Part shown: in pieces, positions 34,498 to 45,812 of the stretch
Layout of the letters: every line of letters starts with the position of its first letter
Numbering within the stretch: position 1 is the stretch's first letter
NCBI GenBank assembly: GCA_022818135.1
Contig: JAFMSR010000015.1
Span: forward strand, 30,921,929 to 30,985,928
DNA: 64,000 nucleotides
Direction of reading: 5' to 3'
From: Saxidomus purpurata
Lineage: Eukaryota; Mollusca; Bivalvia; Venerida; Veneridae
Made by a program: the position numbers and the translations under genes
The notes under the pieces: generated by a model
The model's database searches: none
The model's input: the letters and a program-made list of their open reading frames with translations, nothing else
What the model was told of the DNA's origin: nothing

Positions 34498-35734
34498 ATT
34501 AGAATTTTCACAGCTTTAAGAACTTTTCAAGAACGTTATGCAAAATTTTCATCAACATGTCTTTTTTTAATAAGTTTTTCCTAGCATAAGAAATTTTTCC
34601 GAGCATAGTAATTCACTGCCTAAGTTGCTTCTGTATTTACGTTAACAATAACATTTTAACATTAATCGCGAAAGAATAATTCTTTAAAAAAAGATAATAT
34701 GTGAAATGATTTTTTCGCATTTTTTCTTTATGATTAGCAAAGTGGGAAATTTACTCATAATAGCGGAAATTAAAACATCATGAATGTTACTGAATTTACA
34801 GTAAATGATCGCACAGTTTTTGTTTTAGAGTTGTATTTACACTGGCAAGATATTGAGAGGAGCTTAAAAAAAATACAACAAAACGAAAATTTATTAAAAC
34901 AAAATTTATGCTTCGATCAAATTTCATTAGTTTCTTTACAAAAGTTGTCTTTTTGTTAATAATAATTAATGCGAAGTTGCCGTGATATGTTATTATCTAA
35001 TATATTGTTCCTCAATAAGATATAAACGTACGCATCTTGTTCGGGTACGGGTTTCTAACTTCGGGATCTAGTCCAGGCATTCAAACAAATTCCATCACAA
35101 GTGTTTTTCGTATAGAAAGGCAGATAAGCATAAGTGTTATAAAATACCAGAAGTCCTCAAAATAATTCGTGGCCCTTACTTAATAAAAACACTCTAAAGC
35201 CACACATTCTAATGCGTAACGTTATGTCCGGAACGCCTTTCCATACTACATTGCGAATTTCACGAATGCGAAATACCGACGTACCGGTTAAATACTGCAT
35301 CACGGAATTGGAATTGTGTGACAAAAACAAGTGAAAACACGGCTAAGCATCGTAATTTCTACATGAAGTTAGTTTGTTTAGGAAGTATGTCTTTCTATGC
35401 TAATATTGTAAAGACGGAAAAATGGAAATCCAACTGAATTCAACACTTGCAGCGGACTACAGTAGCAGACGACGAAAATGTAAATTGCATTTTTTGTAAA
35501 ATAAACACTTGTTTGCTCCTGAAACAGTAAAAATATGTTTAATTTATATATTTAAGGTTAGGTTAACAGAAGTAAAATATGTAAAATAACAAGAAAAATA
35601 CACAATACAGAAGTCCTCCATTTCAAGTGTTTCTTAAACTATGGAAAGCCATGTCGAACATAAATATGATAAGTATATTTGAAAGAAGACATTTTCATAT
35701 ATAAAACTGCAGTTTCTGAGCATTTTATGCTTTT
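34498..35734. other. No gene seen
   Basis: AT-rich with numerous poly-A and poly-T runs. No recognised domain or repeat. Confidence 0.5.
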
Positions 35735-36970
35735 AAACTAGCAGAGATCTGAGAAGGCTGTTAATTAGCTTTTGGTATTCTTTGAGATTTGATAAATTGT
35801 CCATTGTATTTGTATTATTACAGTTGCTGGGCATGAATATTCCTCATCCATTCTGAGTATATTGATGTTCACCTGATAGACATGATAGAGAAGAAGTTCA
35901 TGAGGTATTTTACTATTTTGTATGTGTCAATGAGCAATGTTGTTCTTATTAGTATTGAAAACCCTTGTCGGGTTACCTGTATTAGGCATTTATAATTTTA
36001 CATCAGTTCTGAGTGTCTGGTCAGATTTCCAGGAAGTAGTAGTTTATATAGCATGCAAGATCTTAAGTTCATGAAGACTGTTTCTAAGCATTATTTACTC
36101 CTTTGTATTTAATAAATTGTCAATTTTTCTTTTATTATTACATGTGCTGCTAAAGAATATGCCACACCCATCCTCCTCTGTATACTGTTGTTCACCTAAT
36201 AGAGAAGAAAGTCTTGAGGTATGTTACAAGTTTGTCTGTGTCAGTGAGCAATCTTATTCTTATAAATATCTTAAACCCCTTTTAGGTCATTAGGCATAAA
36301 AAGAGTATAACGTCATGTCTGAGGGATGTCTGGTCAGAATTCCAGGAAGTAGTAGTTTATACCAAGAAGTTTGTTTCTAAGCATTATGTATTCTTTTGGA
36401 TTTATAAATTGTCTGTTTTACTTTTATTATCAGAGTTGCTGTAAATAAATGTGCCACACCAATCCTGAGTATACTGATGTTATGTTCAACTGATAGAAAA
36501 GATAGTCATGAGGAATTTTATTATTTTTCTGAGCAATTATTCTATCATTTATAATTCAACCTTTGTCTGACTATCAGGTCTAAACCGAATTTTACATCAT
36601 ATCTGAGGGAGGTCTGGTCATAATTCCAGGAAGCAGTAATTTATATAGCGTGCAAAAACTTAAAGCAGATTGTCTAAGTATTTTGTTTTCTTTTGACTCA
36701 TATTAATTTGGTATGTTTAATATTCATCATTACAGTTTCTGCACATGACTACACCACATCTGGCCTACACACTGAAGTTCACCTTAGAAAAAAATGAGGT
36801 ATTTTACAATTTTGTCTAATTCAATGAGCCTTTTTCTTTGCATCAATGCTTCGGACACTTTCCTGCCTTCTGAATAGTGTTTCACATCATTTATCAGGGA
36901 TATCTGGTCACAACATCAGGTAGTAGCAGTAGTAGATACTATACAAATGTATCATGCAAGAACTAAAGTT
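35735..36970 (+). repeat. Four-copy tandem array of about 300 bp
   Basis: Diverged monomers share GTCTGGTCAGAATTCCAGGA, AAGTAGTAGTTTATA, GAGTATACTGATGTTCACC and TCATGAGGTATTTTA. The shared CCAGGAAG-type mark falls at about 36029, 36342, 36626 and 36914 (periods 313, 284, 288). It lies directly upstream of the degraded protein family copy at 37093 and may belong to that element's 5' region; that link is inference. Confidence 0.8.
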
Positions 36971-37092
36971 TATATTAAGCTGTTTAGTTTAAAACTTTGA
37001 AATGTGGGGTTTATTTACATTTCAATTAAGTAACATCTGGTTACATTTAAGAATAGGTAAACGGTATGGAAATAAATTTTTGCCACTAACAG

Positions 37093-40000
37093 TACTTCGG
37101 ATACAGTGACACATATAAGAAGACTTGTGTTCTATGTGGTGTTGATGACAGTTACCCAACTTCAGTTTTGGGAGACAGAGGATGCCAGAGTATCTTAGCA
37201 GCCAGCAAAAACAAAGGTAACTTCTAGTTAATAGCTAGTTTCGTATGTACCAAATGTTAATGTATAGACAAAAAATAGGTACAGCTGTAATACAATTATG
37301 AACAAGCATGTAACTTATTTAAAAATATGTATAAATGAAAATGTTATCCTAAAATATGTCATTGATAAATAGATGGTAATAACCAGTGGTCGTTGAGTAT
37401 CAAAATTGTCAAATATAAAATCGAGCATAATGTCAGCTTTAACACACACAAAATGTTTACATTCAGATGTTCTATTAACTGTATGTAACACACATATGTA
37501 TCATCCAAATATACCTTGGAGATATTTAACTCCTAATACAACATACGTATAATAAATATGAACTTTTTAATGATAAAAGCCTAAATAAGCATAAATGAAT
37601 GAAAATAAAAATCAATTTTGACTTATCTATTATAAACTTATAAAACAATGTGTTAATTGCATGTAACACGTTGGTCATCTCACCTGGACAGACAGTTCAT
37701 AAGATTTGTAGAAGGATACTGCCATTCCAACCACCAACAAGGAAAACGTATATACAAGTCCCAGTACTAGACAGTCACTAGAACTTTCATTTGACTTTCA
37801 AGCAAAGTGCTTTTTTGCTGTGGAACACATGCAACTTATAAACAACATAAACGTAAACGAGGTAGAGATGTTCATCCTGTCTTAACACTTGAATTTCAGA
37901 AGTCAATTATGGATGTATGTAAGGAAATAAATGACATTTGGATAGATAATTGGATAGAACTATTTTAGGTTGATTAGAATGTGTTTGTGATCTGCCTGCT
38001 GTTGAGGCAAGATATCATCAGTCGTTCAAATTTTTGGTCTGGATATCAAATTCCAACATGTTTTCAGGCACCAGTGACAGATGATGATGCAGCACATGAA
38101 GCAGACCAATGCAGCAAGACAAAGAAAGGTAGACCTGTTCAAGTTGGATCTAACAGTGCTTTCAAGGCTATTTTGGAGGAATTTGAAGAAATTGAAATCG
38201 GCTTTACTACAATCAATGATTTGGTCAAACGAATGATATCCATTTGTGGTGAAGACAACTCGTACAGTACAAAGTATATGAGAAAAAGGATTCTGGAGCA
38301 CTATGGAAATAGTATTATATTTACAGAATTGAATGGAAAATCAAATGTTGTTACTTTCAGAAGTAGAGCCCATGCAATTCTGCATAATTACCATCACAGA
38401 CAAAAAAGTGAAAAAAGAAGCAATCATTAAGACAGCAGGCAAGCTAATTTTAAATGATATCAAAGGTCTTGACGAAAATACAGACATATACCCTACTGCA
38501 GACGATATATCATCAGAAGACAACAAAAATGTATACCCCAAAGTCTTGTGGCATTAATATAGCAGCTAACTGACCAAAAGGACCCGGAGAGAATTACCGC
38601 AGCTATTGGCCAAGAAATTTTGCAGGCAGCATTGCCTCGACGTATAATATGTCCTCTCCAACTTGGGTTAGCAGTTCAGTTACATCACCAGTTCGGATTA
38701 AGATTTCTCATAGAAACCCTGCACAGAATACCAAGAAGTACAGAAATATGAAAAATGTGCAGCAAATGCTCAAGGACATGCAGTCGACAAGAATAATATA
38801 GACCAGTATGTACAGTTTGTTGCCGACAATATAGATCACAACACTGCAACAATTGATGGTCGGAACACATTCCATGGAAAGGGGATGATTGCTACAATTA
38901 CACCAAAAGATAACAAAAGACGAGTTGTACCACGAATACAAGTAACAAATGAGAATCTACTAATAGCAAAAACAGCAGTGGAACTCTCAGAGGAAAAGCC
39001 TACAGTAGTTATTGGTGAGGACACAGGCGTTCTGATTTTGCTATGTCATCATGCACAGGAGGGCAGAGAGAATACATTTTTCAAGTCTGACTCTGGTAAA
39101 AAAGAAAAAGAAGATCTGGGACATTGCTAGGACAAAGAGTGTACTAGGTGAAAGCATTTGCAACATTTTGCCTGTCATCCACGCATTCAGCGGTTGTGAT
39201 ACTGTATCAAGAATATACGGCATTGGTAAAGGAATCTTTCTGAAGAAAGCAATGAATGATGCATATTTCCGGGTTAATGCAGATGTATTTCTGAAGGAGT
39301 CTACTCATGAAGAAGTAGAAACAGCAGGAGAAAAAATGATGTGCATTTTGTTCAATGGCAAGAGAACTGAAGGTTTAGATAGTCTGAGATGCAGAAAATA
39401 TTTACAACATGTGAATATGGATAAAACAAGAGCCATGTTACACATGGTTAATCCCCCCGCTGGGAAGAAGTTACCAGAAGGTTGTACTTTCGTACATTTT
39501 ACTTGGTGAAAGGAAATCCTTAAAAAGCCGTATAGTTATGGTCATGCTGAGTACAGTTTTCAAGTAAGTGGAAAAAGAATAAGGCAATGAAGAGAAGGTT
39601 TGCAAAATTATATTAATGTTCATTATCAATATAGGTATGATATTTTTCTATGTGACTAAAAGTAGGCAAGGTAGAGTTATTGTTCTTGCACACTGCACTT
39701 CCTACCAATGTGCTTTAGCAGTGTATTAAGTTTGAAGTAAATCCCTCAAGTACTTTTAGAGTTATGCTCCGGACAAAACTTTTAAAATAAATCTGATAAA
39801 GGGGAATAACTCTAAAAGTAGGCAAGGTAGAGTTATTGTTCTTGCACACTGCACTTCCTACCAATGTGCTTTATCAGTGTATTAAGTTTGAAGAAAATCC
39901 CTCAAGTACTTTTGGTGTTATGCTCCGGACAAAATTGGGACGGAGACACGGACGGACGGACGGAGACCATTACTAATATCCCCTTCGCCTTCGGCGGGGG

Positions 40001-40349
40001 GGGGTAAAAATGGTGTGCAAGTACAGACTATCCCACCAACTTCAGGCTCAACCAAATATCACAGCTATAGGGTGTATGCACAAGTTCAAACACGGCTCGA
40101 TAGAATCATACAGCCAAAGGAATGGGCTGGTGTGAAAAAGGTGACAAGCTCATCCCACTGAAATGTGACTTACCTGTTGCACCGGAGAGACTGTTTAAAG
40201 TCATCAGATGCAACTGCAGACAACACTGTGACTCTCGAAGATGCACTTGCCGTAAGCATGGTTTGCCTCAATGTTCTATCGCCTGTGGGGAATGCAATGG
40301 TAACGGCTGCAGCAATGTATACTTTATAGAAGATGAACTAGAAAACTGA
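37093..40349 (+). pseudogene. Degraded copy of a repetitive zinc-binding / HAFSGCDT protein family
   Basis: Pieces in order: an exon-like segment 37093-37216 (TCVLCG; preceded by an AG, followed by GTAAC); 37680-37970 with GQTVHKICRR and a CxxCG-type zinc site broken in a T run at 37811, then RKRGRDVHPVLTLEFQKSI; 37985-38040 CDLPAVEARYHQS, frameshifted into SGYQIP; 38090-38400, an uninterrupted stretch; 38580-38740 PLQLGLAVQLHHQFG; 38740-39120 ADNIDHNTATIDGRNTFHG, then TVVIGEDTGVLILL; 39110-39508 with VIHAFSGCDTVSRIYGIGKG; after an insertion, 40015-40349 SYRVYAQVQ and a terminal CRNC-like cluster (CNCRQHCDSRRCTCRKHG, CGECNGNGC). These motifs are known to me from abundant uncharacterised proteins in molluscs, cnidarians and arthropods. 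The V-I-G-E-D-T segment resembles a PIN/NYN nuclease strand, with a Gly where related copies usually have Asp; that is a family memory, not a test. At least six frameshifts or stops make it non-functional. Confidence 0.8.
39656..40008 (+). repeat. Two-monomer tandem repeat ending in GGACGGACGG and poly-G
   Basis: Monomers of period 156 start CTAAAAGTAGGCAAGGTAGA at 39656 and 39812 and share TTGTTCTTGCACACTGCACT. The second runs into GGACGGACGGACGG and then TCCCCTTCGCCTTCGGCGGG with a G run, a terminal block I associate with bivalve dispersed repeats. It interrupts the coding remnant between 39509 and 40015, so it inserted after or during that gene's decay. Confidence 0.85.
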
Positions 40350-41311
40350 GTGTGATTAGTCATGGCAATATTTTGGTGTGCTTGCCGTTGAGTCTCAATA
40401 CAGTTTAGGTTAAATTTGTCAGCCATACATCTGTATTAACATTGTATATGCACAGTTCAACCTTCCTTTCCATCGTTTTTAGGAGTTATTTGACGTCTAT
40501 TGGGTCATTCCTTGTTATAACACTATTTATAGATGTAAGGCTTTACTGAAGATGTTCATGAAATATAACGGCAGATACCAGTCAAGTGGTTAAATGATAT
40601 TATACAAGTACGAATTGTCTTACTACAGTCTATTACTACTTTAACATACTCTTTGTAAAATTGAAATAACATGTATGTTAAGTTTACTCAAATGTGTTTA
40701 TTGTATATTTATGATATATTTATGACATTAATTTGAAGAAATGCATTTGTGCAGAATTGTAAAAATATTTTCCACTATCTAAATAACGATTGATTTCATT
40801 AACAATAAAGTCTCTGTTTTGTAAAGTATTTAATTTTGGATCATTGTAATATTAAACTAGAGTGGTTTGCTGAACCCAATTAGCTGTAGTAATGAGTAAT
40901 TCTGACAAAATGGTTACCATAACAACATATTATAACATATCTTAATAATGTGTAAAGTTTAGATATATGTGATAGAAGTGAGTGTTAGAAATGAATGTTA
41001 AAAGCATTTCTTGAACAAAACCATGAAAAATGTCATGTTTGAACTTTGTCAATTTTTTTATCTGATTATTTGACATACATGCATGTTATACAATGAAATT
41101 GTATGTATATATGTTCGAGTAATATCAATAATGGAATGATGATGGAATACATATCATTGCTGTTAAATGGATACTAACATACATTGTACCTGGTGACCTT
41201 TTAACTAAAGCGGGTGGGGTAAAGCTTTCATCATTAAACATGTTAAAATTGAGCTTTCACATGTTTACAATATGTTAAGTGTTGTAATAAATATATATTC
41301 TGCCATAATAG
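40350..41311. other. No gene seen
   Basis: AT-rich spacer between the degraded family copy and the 3' end of the actinoporin-like gene. No recognisable motif. Confidence 0.5.
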
Positions 41312-41317
41312 TTTATT
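41312..41317 (-). terminator. Candidate polyadenylation signal
   Basis: AATAAA on the minus strand, about 300 bp downstream of the actinoporin-like stop codon. It is the first canonical hexamer I noticed in the expected direction; usage is not shown. Confidence 0.35.
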
Positions 41318-41616
41318 TCATTATATAAGTATTCAATATATCCCATAAATTACAGTTGAAAATAACAATACGGTACAGATAATGACTTCCTTCAGGAAAA
41401 CTCGGCAAATTACAGAACAAATAGCAGGGTGCAAATGACGTGATTTTTTTCCATGTTCGGACACACATATTTTGAGGACTTTTGTACTTTGTTAGGGAGG
41501 ACATTGTAGTATACAAATCTAAAGTTATTTCTTGTGAAGGAATTTGTTTGAGGTTGACCCTCTTTTTGAACTAAAATGCCTGGACTATTCAGCGTTGTCG
41601 TGAATTTAATCAGCCT

Positions 41617-43058
41617 CTACTTCCTCTTTTCCATCAATGCCTTGATGGAACTAGCCAGGTCGCTGTCGGACTGTGGACGCACTATTATCCTCACATTTGC
41701 CTTGTGACTCGAGCTCATTGTTCCAAGTATTTGGAACTCACTATCCTGAAACAACAGCTGCGTTATATCCCACCGGTATTTCCCTCGACGAAAGTCTAGA
41801 CCATTACCTGGTCTGCCATAGTACATCTGGTCGAACCATGCGTTGCCAGATGGATGGTGTACACGTGAAGGTTCTGTTAAACCAAGACCAAGCCAGTTGT
41901 CGTGAAAATTGAAATCATAAGGCGCAGACCACATGACCACGGCACGACGGCGTGGGTATTTCTGTTCGCAATCAATACGCCAGGACACTGTGCCATAACT
42001 TCCTGAAAACGAAAACGAACTACTGTTAAACAAACGAGAGAAACAGAGTGTATATACATCGGGTAAAAGATAATTTCACTGACTTAACAGTGAGTTTATA
42101 AAACCGACATATAATGTTTTTTCTTCTTTTTCTCATGCATTGTTTCATAGGTGTTGTCTATTTGGAGTCCCCAGCATATCTTTGTAGTGTATAATAGGTT
42201 ATAACCGATTTATATCCTAGAATATTCATACAATATGCATTATAAATTAAAACATAAAATTATACTACAGGTTGTAAATTAGCAAATGACTAATATACAG
42301 TATTTATTTAATCTAACTGATGTCCGTCAACAAGATATCTGGCGGAGCCACCTTTTCTAAATGTAAAGGCTGACACACTGCACATGTTTTTGTCTCATAA
42401 CTGTTCTACAAATGTAGATCGCGTGTCTTTAAATGGCACATGTTATGCGGACGTTATGTATTTTGAGTCAACATAATAATGATATCCCAAGAGTCCTCAT
42501 TTTTCTTAACACGGAAACTGATCATAACATTTTAGTTAAAATCATATTAATTGTAGTGAATAATGATATTCAATAAAGTGTCAAAATGGCAAAACAGAAA
42601 AATCTGCAGAAAAATATTGTAATAATTGGCATCGTAAACCTTACCGATTGCCAAATGGGAACGTGTCGTAAAAGCAAACTTAATATAAAGTGTAATCTCC
42701 CTTTAGCGAAGCAGATATAAATGTGTAAGATGTAGTTACCAGTAGCTGTGTCGGAAGTCTTTCGTGCGACCATTGCCTCCCTCTTTCCTGGCAGAATAGT
42801 ATGTGCAGGTTTTTCTAGCGCTCCCCCTTTAATTTGCACGTTTGGATCCGAAAGTGTAAACGTAGTCCAGTTCTCAACTTCGATGCCGCAAACGACCCTG
42901 TAGTTTATATCCATTAGCGCATTGACTGATGTTCCGACGAGACTTGTACCAGCACTGATGGCGGCTGATGCAGCCGAGATTGCGGCTGCACTAATTACTG
43001 CTTCTACTGATCTACCACAGAAAAAAGCCAGAATCACAAGCCAAAATACCTTCAGCAT
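41617..43058 (-). CDS. Actinoporin-like pore-forming protein, two exons
   Basis: Exon 1 is 43058-42740 and exon 2 is 42002-41617, minus strand; 234 residues in total. The donor CTG|GTAAC and acceptor TTTTCAG|GA split a Gly codon (phase 1), and the frame is open to the TAG at 41619-41617. Residues 1-20 are a signal peptide (hydrophobic WLVILAFFC). They are followed by an Ala/Ser-rich amphipathic stretch, the position of the membrane-inserting N-terminal helix in actinoporins. The beta-sandwich follows, with an IEVENWTTF strand, an LPGKREAMVARK loop, SYGTVSWRI at the exon junction, then an aromatic-rich APYDFNFHDNWLG segment matching the phosphocholine-binding surface of the family, and a WFDQMYYGRPG stretch. 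Length and order fit the sea anemone cytolysins and their mollusc relatives; expected role is a secreted, sphingomyelin-binding, pore-forming protein in defence, digestion or venom. No RGD motif is seen. All features look intact. Confidence 0.9.
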
Positions 43059-43144
43059 TTTTCTACAATTTCAAGTGTCGTATGAAAAGAGCTGTCGTCT
43101 GCAAAGAGCTTTCGACATCTATTACATGAACAGCAAAGACGCTG

Positions 43145-43152
43145 CTTATATA
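43145..43152 (-). promoter_or_regulatory. TATA box of the actinoporin-like gene
   Basis: TATATAAG on the minus strand, 87 bp upstream of the ATG at 43058. A start site about 25-30 bp downstream would give a 5' UTR of roughly 60 nt. Its spacing supports the gene model. Confidence 0.6.
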
Positions 43153-44232
43153 GACCATTTCAACGAAGAGTCACGTGGTATGTTCAAGGTAAACATCAGA
43201 TAAACTGCGGCTGAACTCTAGCAGTGTTTACAACTGCAATACACTGGCTAGTGAAAGATTGGTGTTGATAATTAGCACTGCAGGAATTGTTAAACCTTAG
43301 ATAATCCCTGATAAGCCAACAATAAATAAACCATTAGCATCCTCTTTTAATCAACAACACTTGCATTCAGCATTCATTCACAAGTTTATAATGTATCTTA
43401 CTGTATATCATTTTATTCCACAACAGCATTTGATAAATGGTATAATTTCTTTATTGAAAGTTACATACATGAACCATGTGTAAGTAAGACAATAAACAGG
43501 TTCCATATTAAAGCTTAGTAGAACAATAATGATCAATTACGCCTAAAAACAGCAATAATTCTAATATGCCTATGTTATATTTCTATAGTCAATTCGAGTG
43601 CATTAATATGATTAAAGCACTCGGAAAAGTAGGCGGAGTTTCGGACATGGAAGTAGCTCCTTCTTTTCTAATTTACTCCCGCGCAAAAATAAAATATAGA
43701 AATGGAAATAATATCAGTATAAATACATCAGTCGCATGAAAAAGATTTGTTTAAGAACCTAAATACTATTTTTGATTGCGTCAAGTACTCCTTAGAATAC
43801 CCTCACCTTGTTTTCCTTAAAAAAGGCCAAGAAATTCAGGATTAACAGTCATACAATGTTTTGATTCCGGGAGACAAAACTATGAATGAAAACGTTTACG
43901 TCATCACACTGACGTCATTACTCCACGTTAAAACGTTGCACAGTTCAAATTAACGGTACGCTTTTAAATCGATTGGCTGCTTTGTTAGGTTCTGAATCTG
44001 ACGTCTTCTGCATAATGTCAGTCAGGTATTTCTTTTTATATTTTATGTATTAGATGATTAAACTAAAATAAGTTTGTATAATATAGTTATGTTTGATATC
44101 TTGAATGGTTGTCCGAATAGGGGAGTGAATTCCAACAGCTACTACTTATGCTGTTTTACACATTACCACCGAACTGAAAAAATGTCCGTAGTAGTTACGA
44201 TAGTTTTTAAAAGAATCGGCTTCTAAGAATCG
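43153..44232. other. Upstream of the actinoporin-like gene, no other gene
   Basis: Non-coding. 43598-43632 contains an inverted pair CGAGTGCATT and AAGCACTCGG. 43896-43920 has ACGTCATCACACTGACGTCAT, two CRE-like TGACG sites; whether they regulate anything is unknown. Confidence 0.45.
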
Positions 44233-44400
44233 AAATAATCTATGTCTTGGAGTGCTTTATCGAAATTGAAGCATTTCCCGTCGGTAATATGCCTGCCTAA
44301 TATTTCACTCGGGCTTCGCCCTCGTGAGTTATTCCGCCAGGCACATCACCTCCGGGGAATGCTTCAATTTCGATAAAGCACTCCAAGCCATAGATTATTT
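44233..44400. mobile_element. 168 bp complete hairpin, MITE-like
   Basis: The sequence pairs along its whole length: the outer arms AAATAATCTATG and CATAGATTATTT, then GGAGTGCTTTATCGAAATTG with its complement, then the inner stem GGTAATATGCC...CACTCGGGC against GCCCTCGTGAG...GGCACATCACC, closing on a TTC loop. The inner CTCGGGCTTCGCCCTCG is a distinctive core. No ORF. It lies immediately before the YqaJ relic, so it probably inserted into that element. Confidence 0.9.
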
Positions 44401-44404
44401 CTTA

Positions 44405-44640
44405 ATTATTATTACCAGGTACTTTGGGCAAATGACACTAGCAGGGGTCAAATAGTATGACTTGGTTGTGTTCACAAAGAAGGGAATATTTGTTGAAAGT
44501 ATTTATTTTGATAAAGTTTGGGGAGACATGTTTACAAAGTTTTTATTATCTGAATTGCCAAATTTTATTGGGCAAAAAAGTGACGTTTCTGGCGTTTCTC
44601 GACGGAAATGTAATTTACATTTTTTTTTTTATAAAATGTT
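44405..44640 (+). pseudogene. YqaJ-type viral-recombinase/exonuclease relic
   Basis: Reading frames give a YYQV, then GQMTLAGVK-stop-YDLVVFTKKG and VESIYFDKVWGDMF. These match the C-terminal part of YqaJ/lambda-exonuclease-like domains carried by repetitive elements in mollusc genomes, where a Y-Y-x-Q motif is followed by a D-hydrophobic-V segment. A stop replaces the expected Trp codon (TAG for TGG) and a frame change precedes the GQM motif. The catalytic N-terminal half is absent upstream, where the hairpin lies. Dead fragment. Confidence 0.65.
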
Positions 44641-45186
44641 ATACCGATTGATAAAATTGTATTTATTGTTAAATAAATATATTTATGGAAGCGATGGACT
44701 ACTTTAACAGGGTCACATAGGTCCTGGTAAGTCCGAAGACTGAAGCCGGTTTGTAGTACGGTTTTGTGCCGGCATATAGTCATTCTTTTCTGCATAAATT
44801 ATTATGCGATTTATTTCTGGAAAATTTACGATTTAATTTACAAATTTGAGATATCTAATTGCTTTTGTGATTAACATCACTTTGCTGTTATATAACTTTA
44901 GTTTTAAAGACACCCTGCAACAGTCTGTTGCAGTGTTTTTGGATTCAATTCGCTGGTTTCAGCGAATATTATTTACGAATAACGTAAATTCACTAATTTC
45001 GTCCATGGAACGGTTCGACCTTGCACAGTTGGAAGATTCCTATGCAGGAACGTTTCGACCGGAAGGTAGACAACTCTACCAACGCTAATCTATGTGGTTT
45101 CTCTGGATATACGATTTCGAATATAACTTCATGAATTTGATGCTTTCATAGTGTTTGTCTGCAACACATTCTGATTTTTATGTGAT

Positions 45187-45812
45187 AACATTTGTACTTT
45201 ACTCTTGGGAACTTCGTACATTACTAGACTTCAAAATTACTTGTTTCGTGTGAATGGTGCCACGAACCCATTTAGTCTAGACGAGTCTTCTACAGTTATT
45301 ATGCACGGTATATCTGGTGGAAGGATAATGAAAAACGCATTTAGTACACTGGGAAAGATCCATTGAACGATTCCGTCCTTCAACGCTAACATGTAGTACG
45401 TTGGGAAAGATCCATTGAACGATTCCGTCCTAAAACGCTATCTCTGCAAGTTGGAGGAAATGACTTCGATACAAAATCAGACAATAATGGTGAATCTTTG
45501 GCTTTCCGGATCGTTAGTTTAGCCACTACATGGCAGGCTAAATATAGTATTCACAATGTGGTGCAGTTTCTGCCCAGGCTATCACCACATAACTTTAGTG
45601 GGGAGGACTCCGAGGAGTATTTTGGTCGTGTGGTAAATGTGAATAAAACATTGAAAGAAGAGTATGCAAGTGTTGGGTTGAAATACTGGAAAGTCACGGG
45701 TGTGAAGAATCTAAACAGACCGATATTCAGTGATGGCGTGCATTTCAATGATTTGGGACTACTCCGTTATTATCGCAGCTTGCGAGGTGCACTTATACAA
45801 GTTAATAAGTAA
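45187..45812 (+). pseudogene. SGNH/GDSL hydrolase-like domain, decayed
   Basis: Block I is LGTSYITRL, with Thr where the family has Asp before the Ser (GDS). Block II is GISGGRI and block III LQVGGNDFD (G-x-N-D). The C-terminal block V is SDGVHFNDLG, the D-x-x-H dyad. The N-terminal part ends at a stop near 45366, and a 52 bp tandem duplication (start marks TAGTACACTGGGAAAG at 45342 and TAGTACGTTGGGAAAG at 45394) disrupts the frame; from 45395 it is open to TAA at 45810. Stand-alone SGNH domains of this type are common in invertebrate retroelements, and the YqaJ relic lies 0.55 kb upstream. Esterase activity is unlikely in this copy. Confidence 0.7.
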
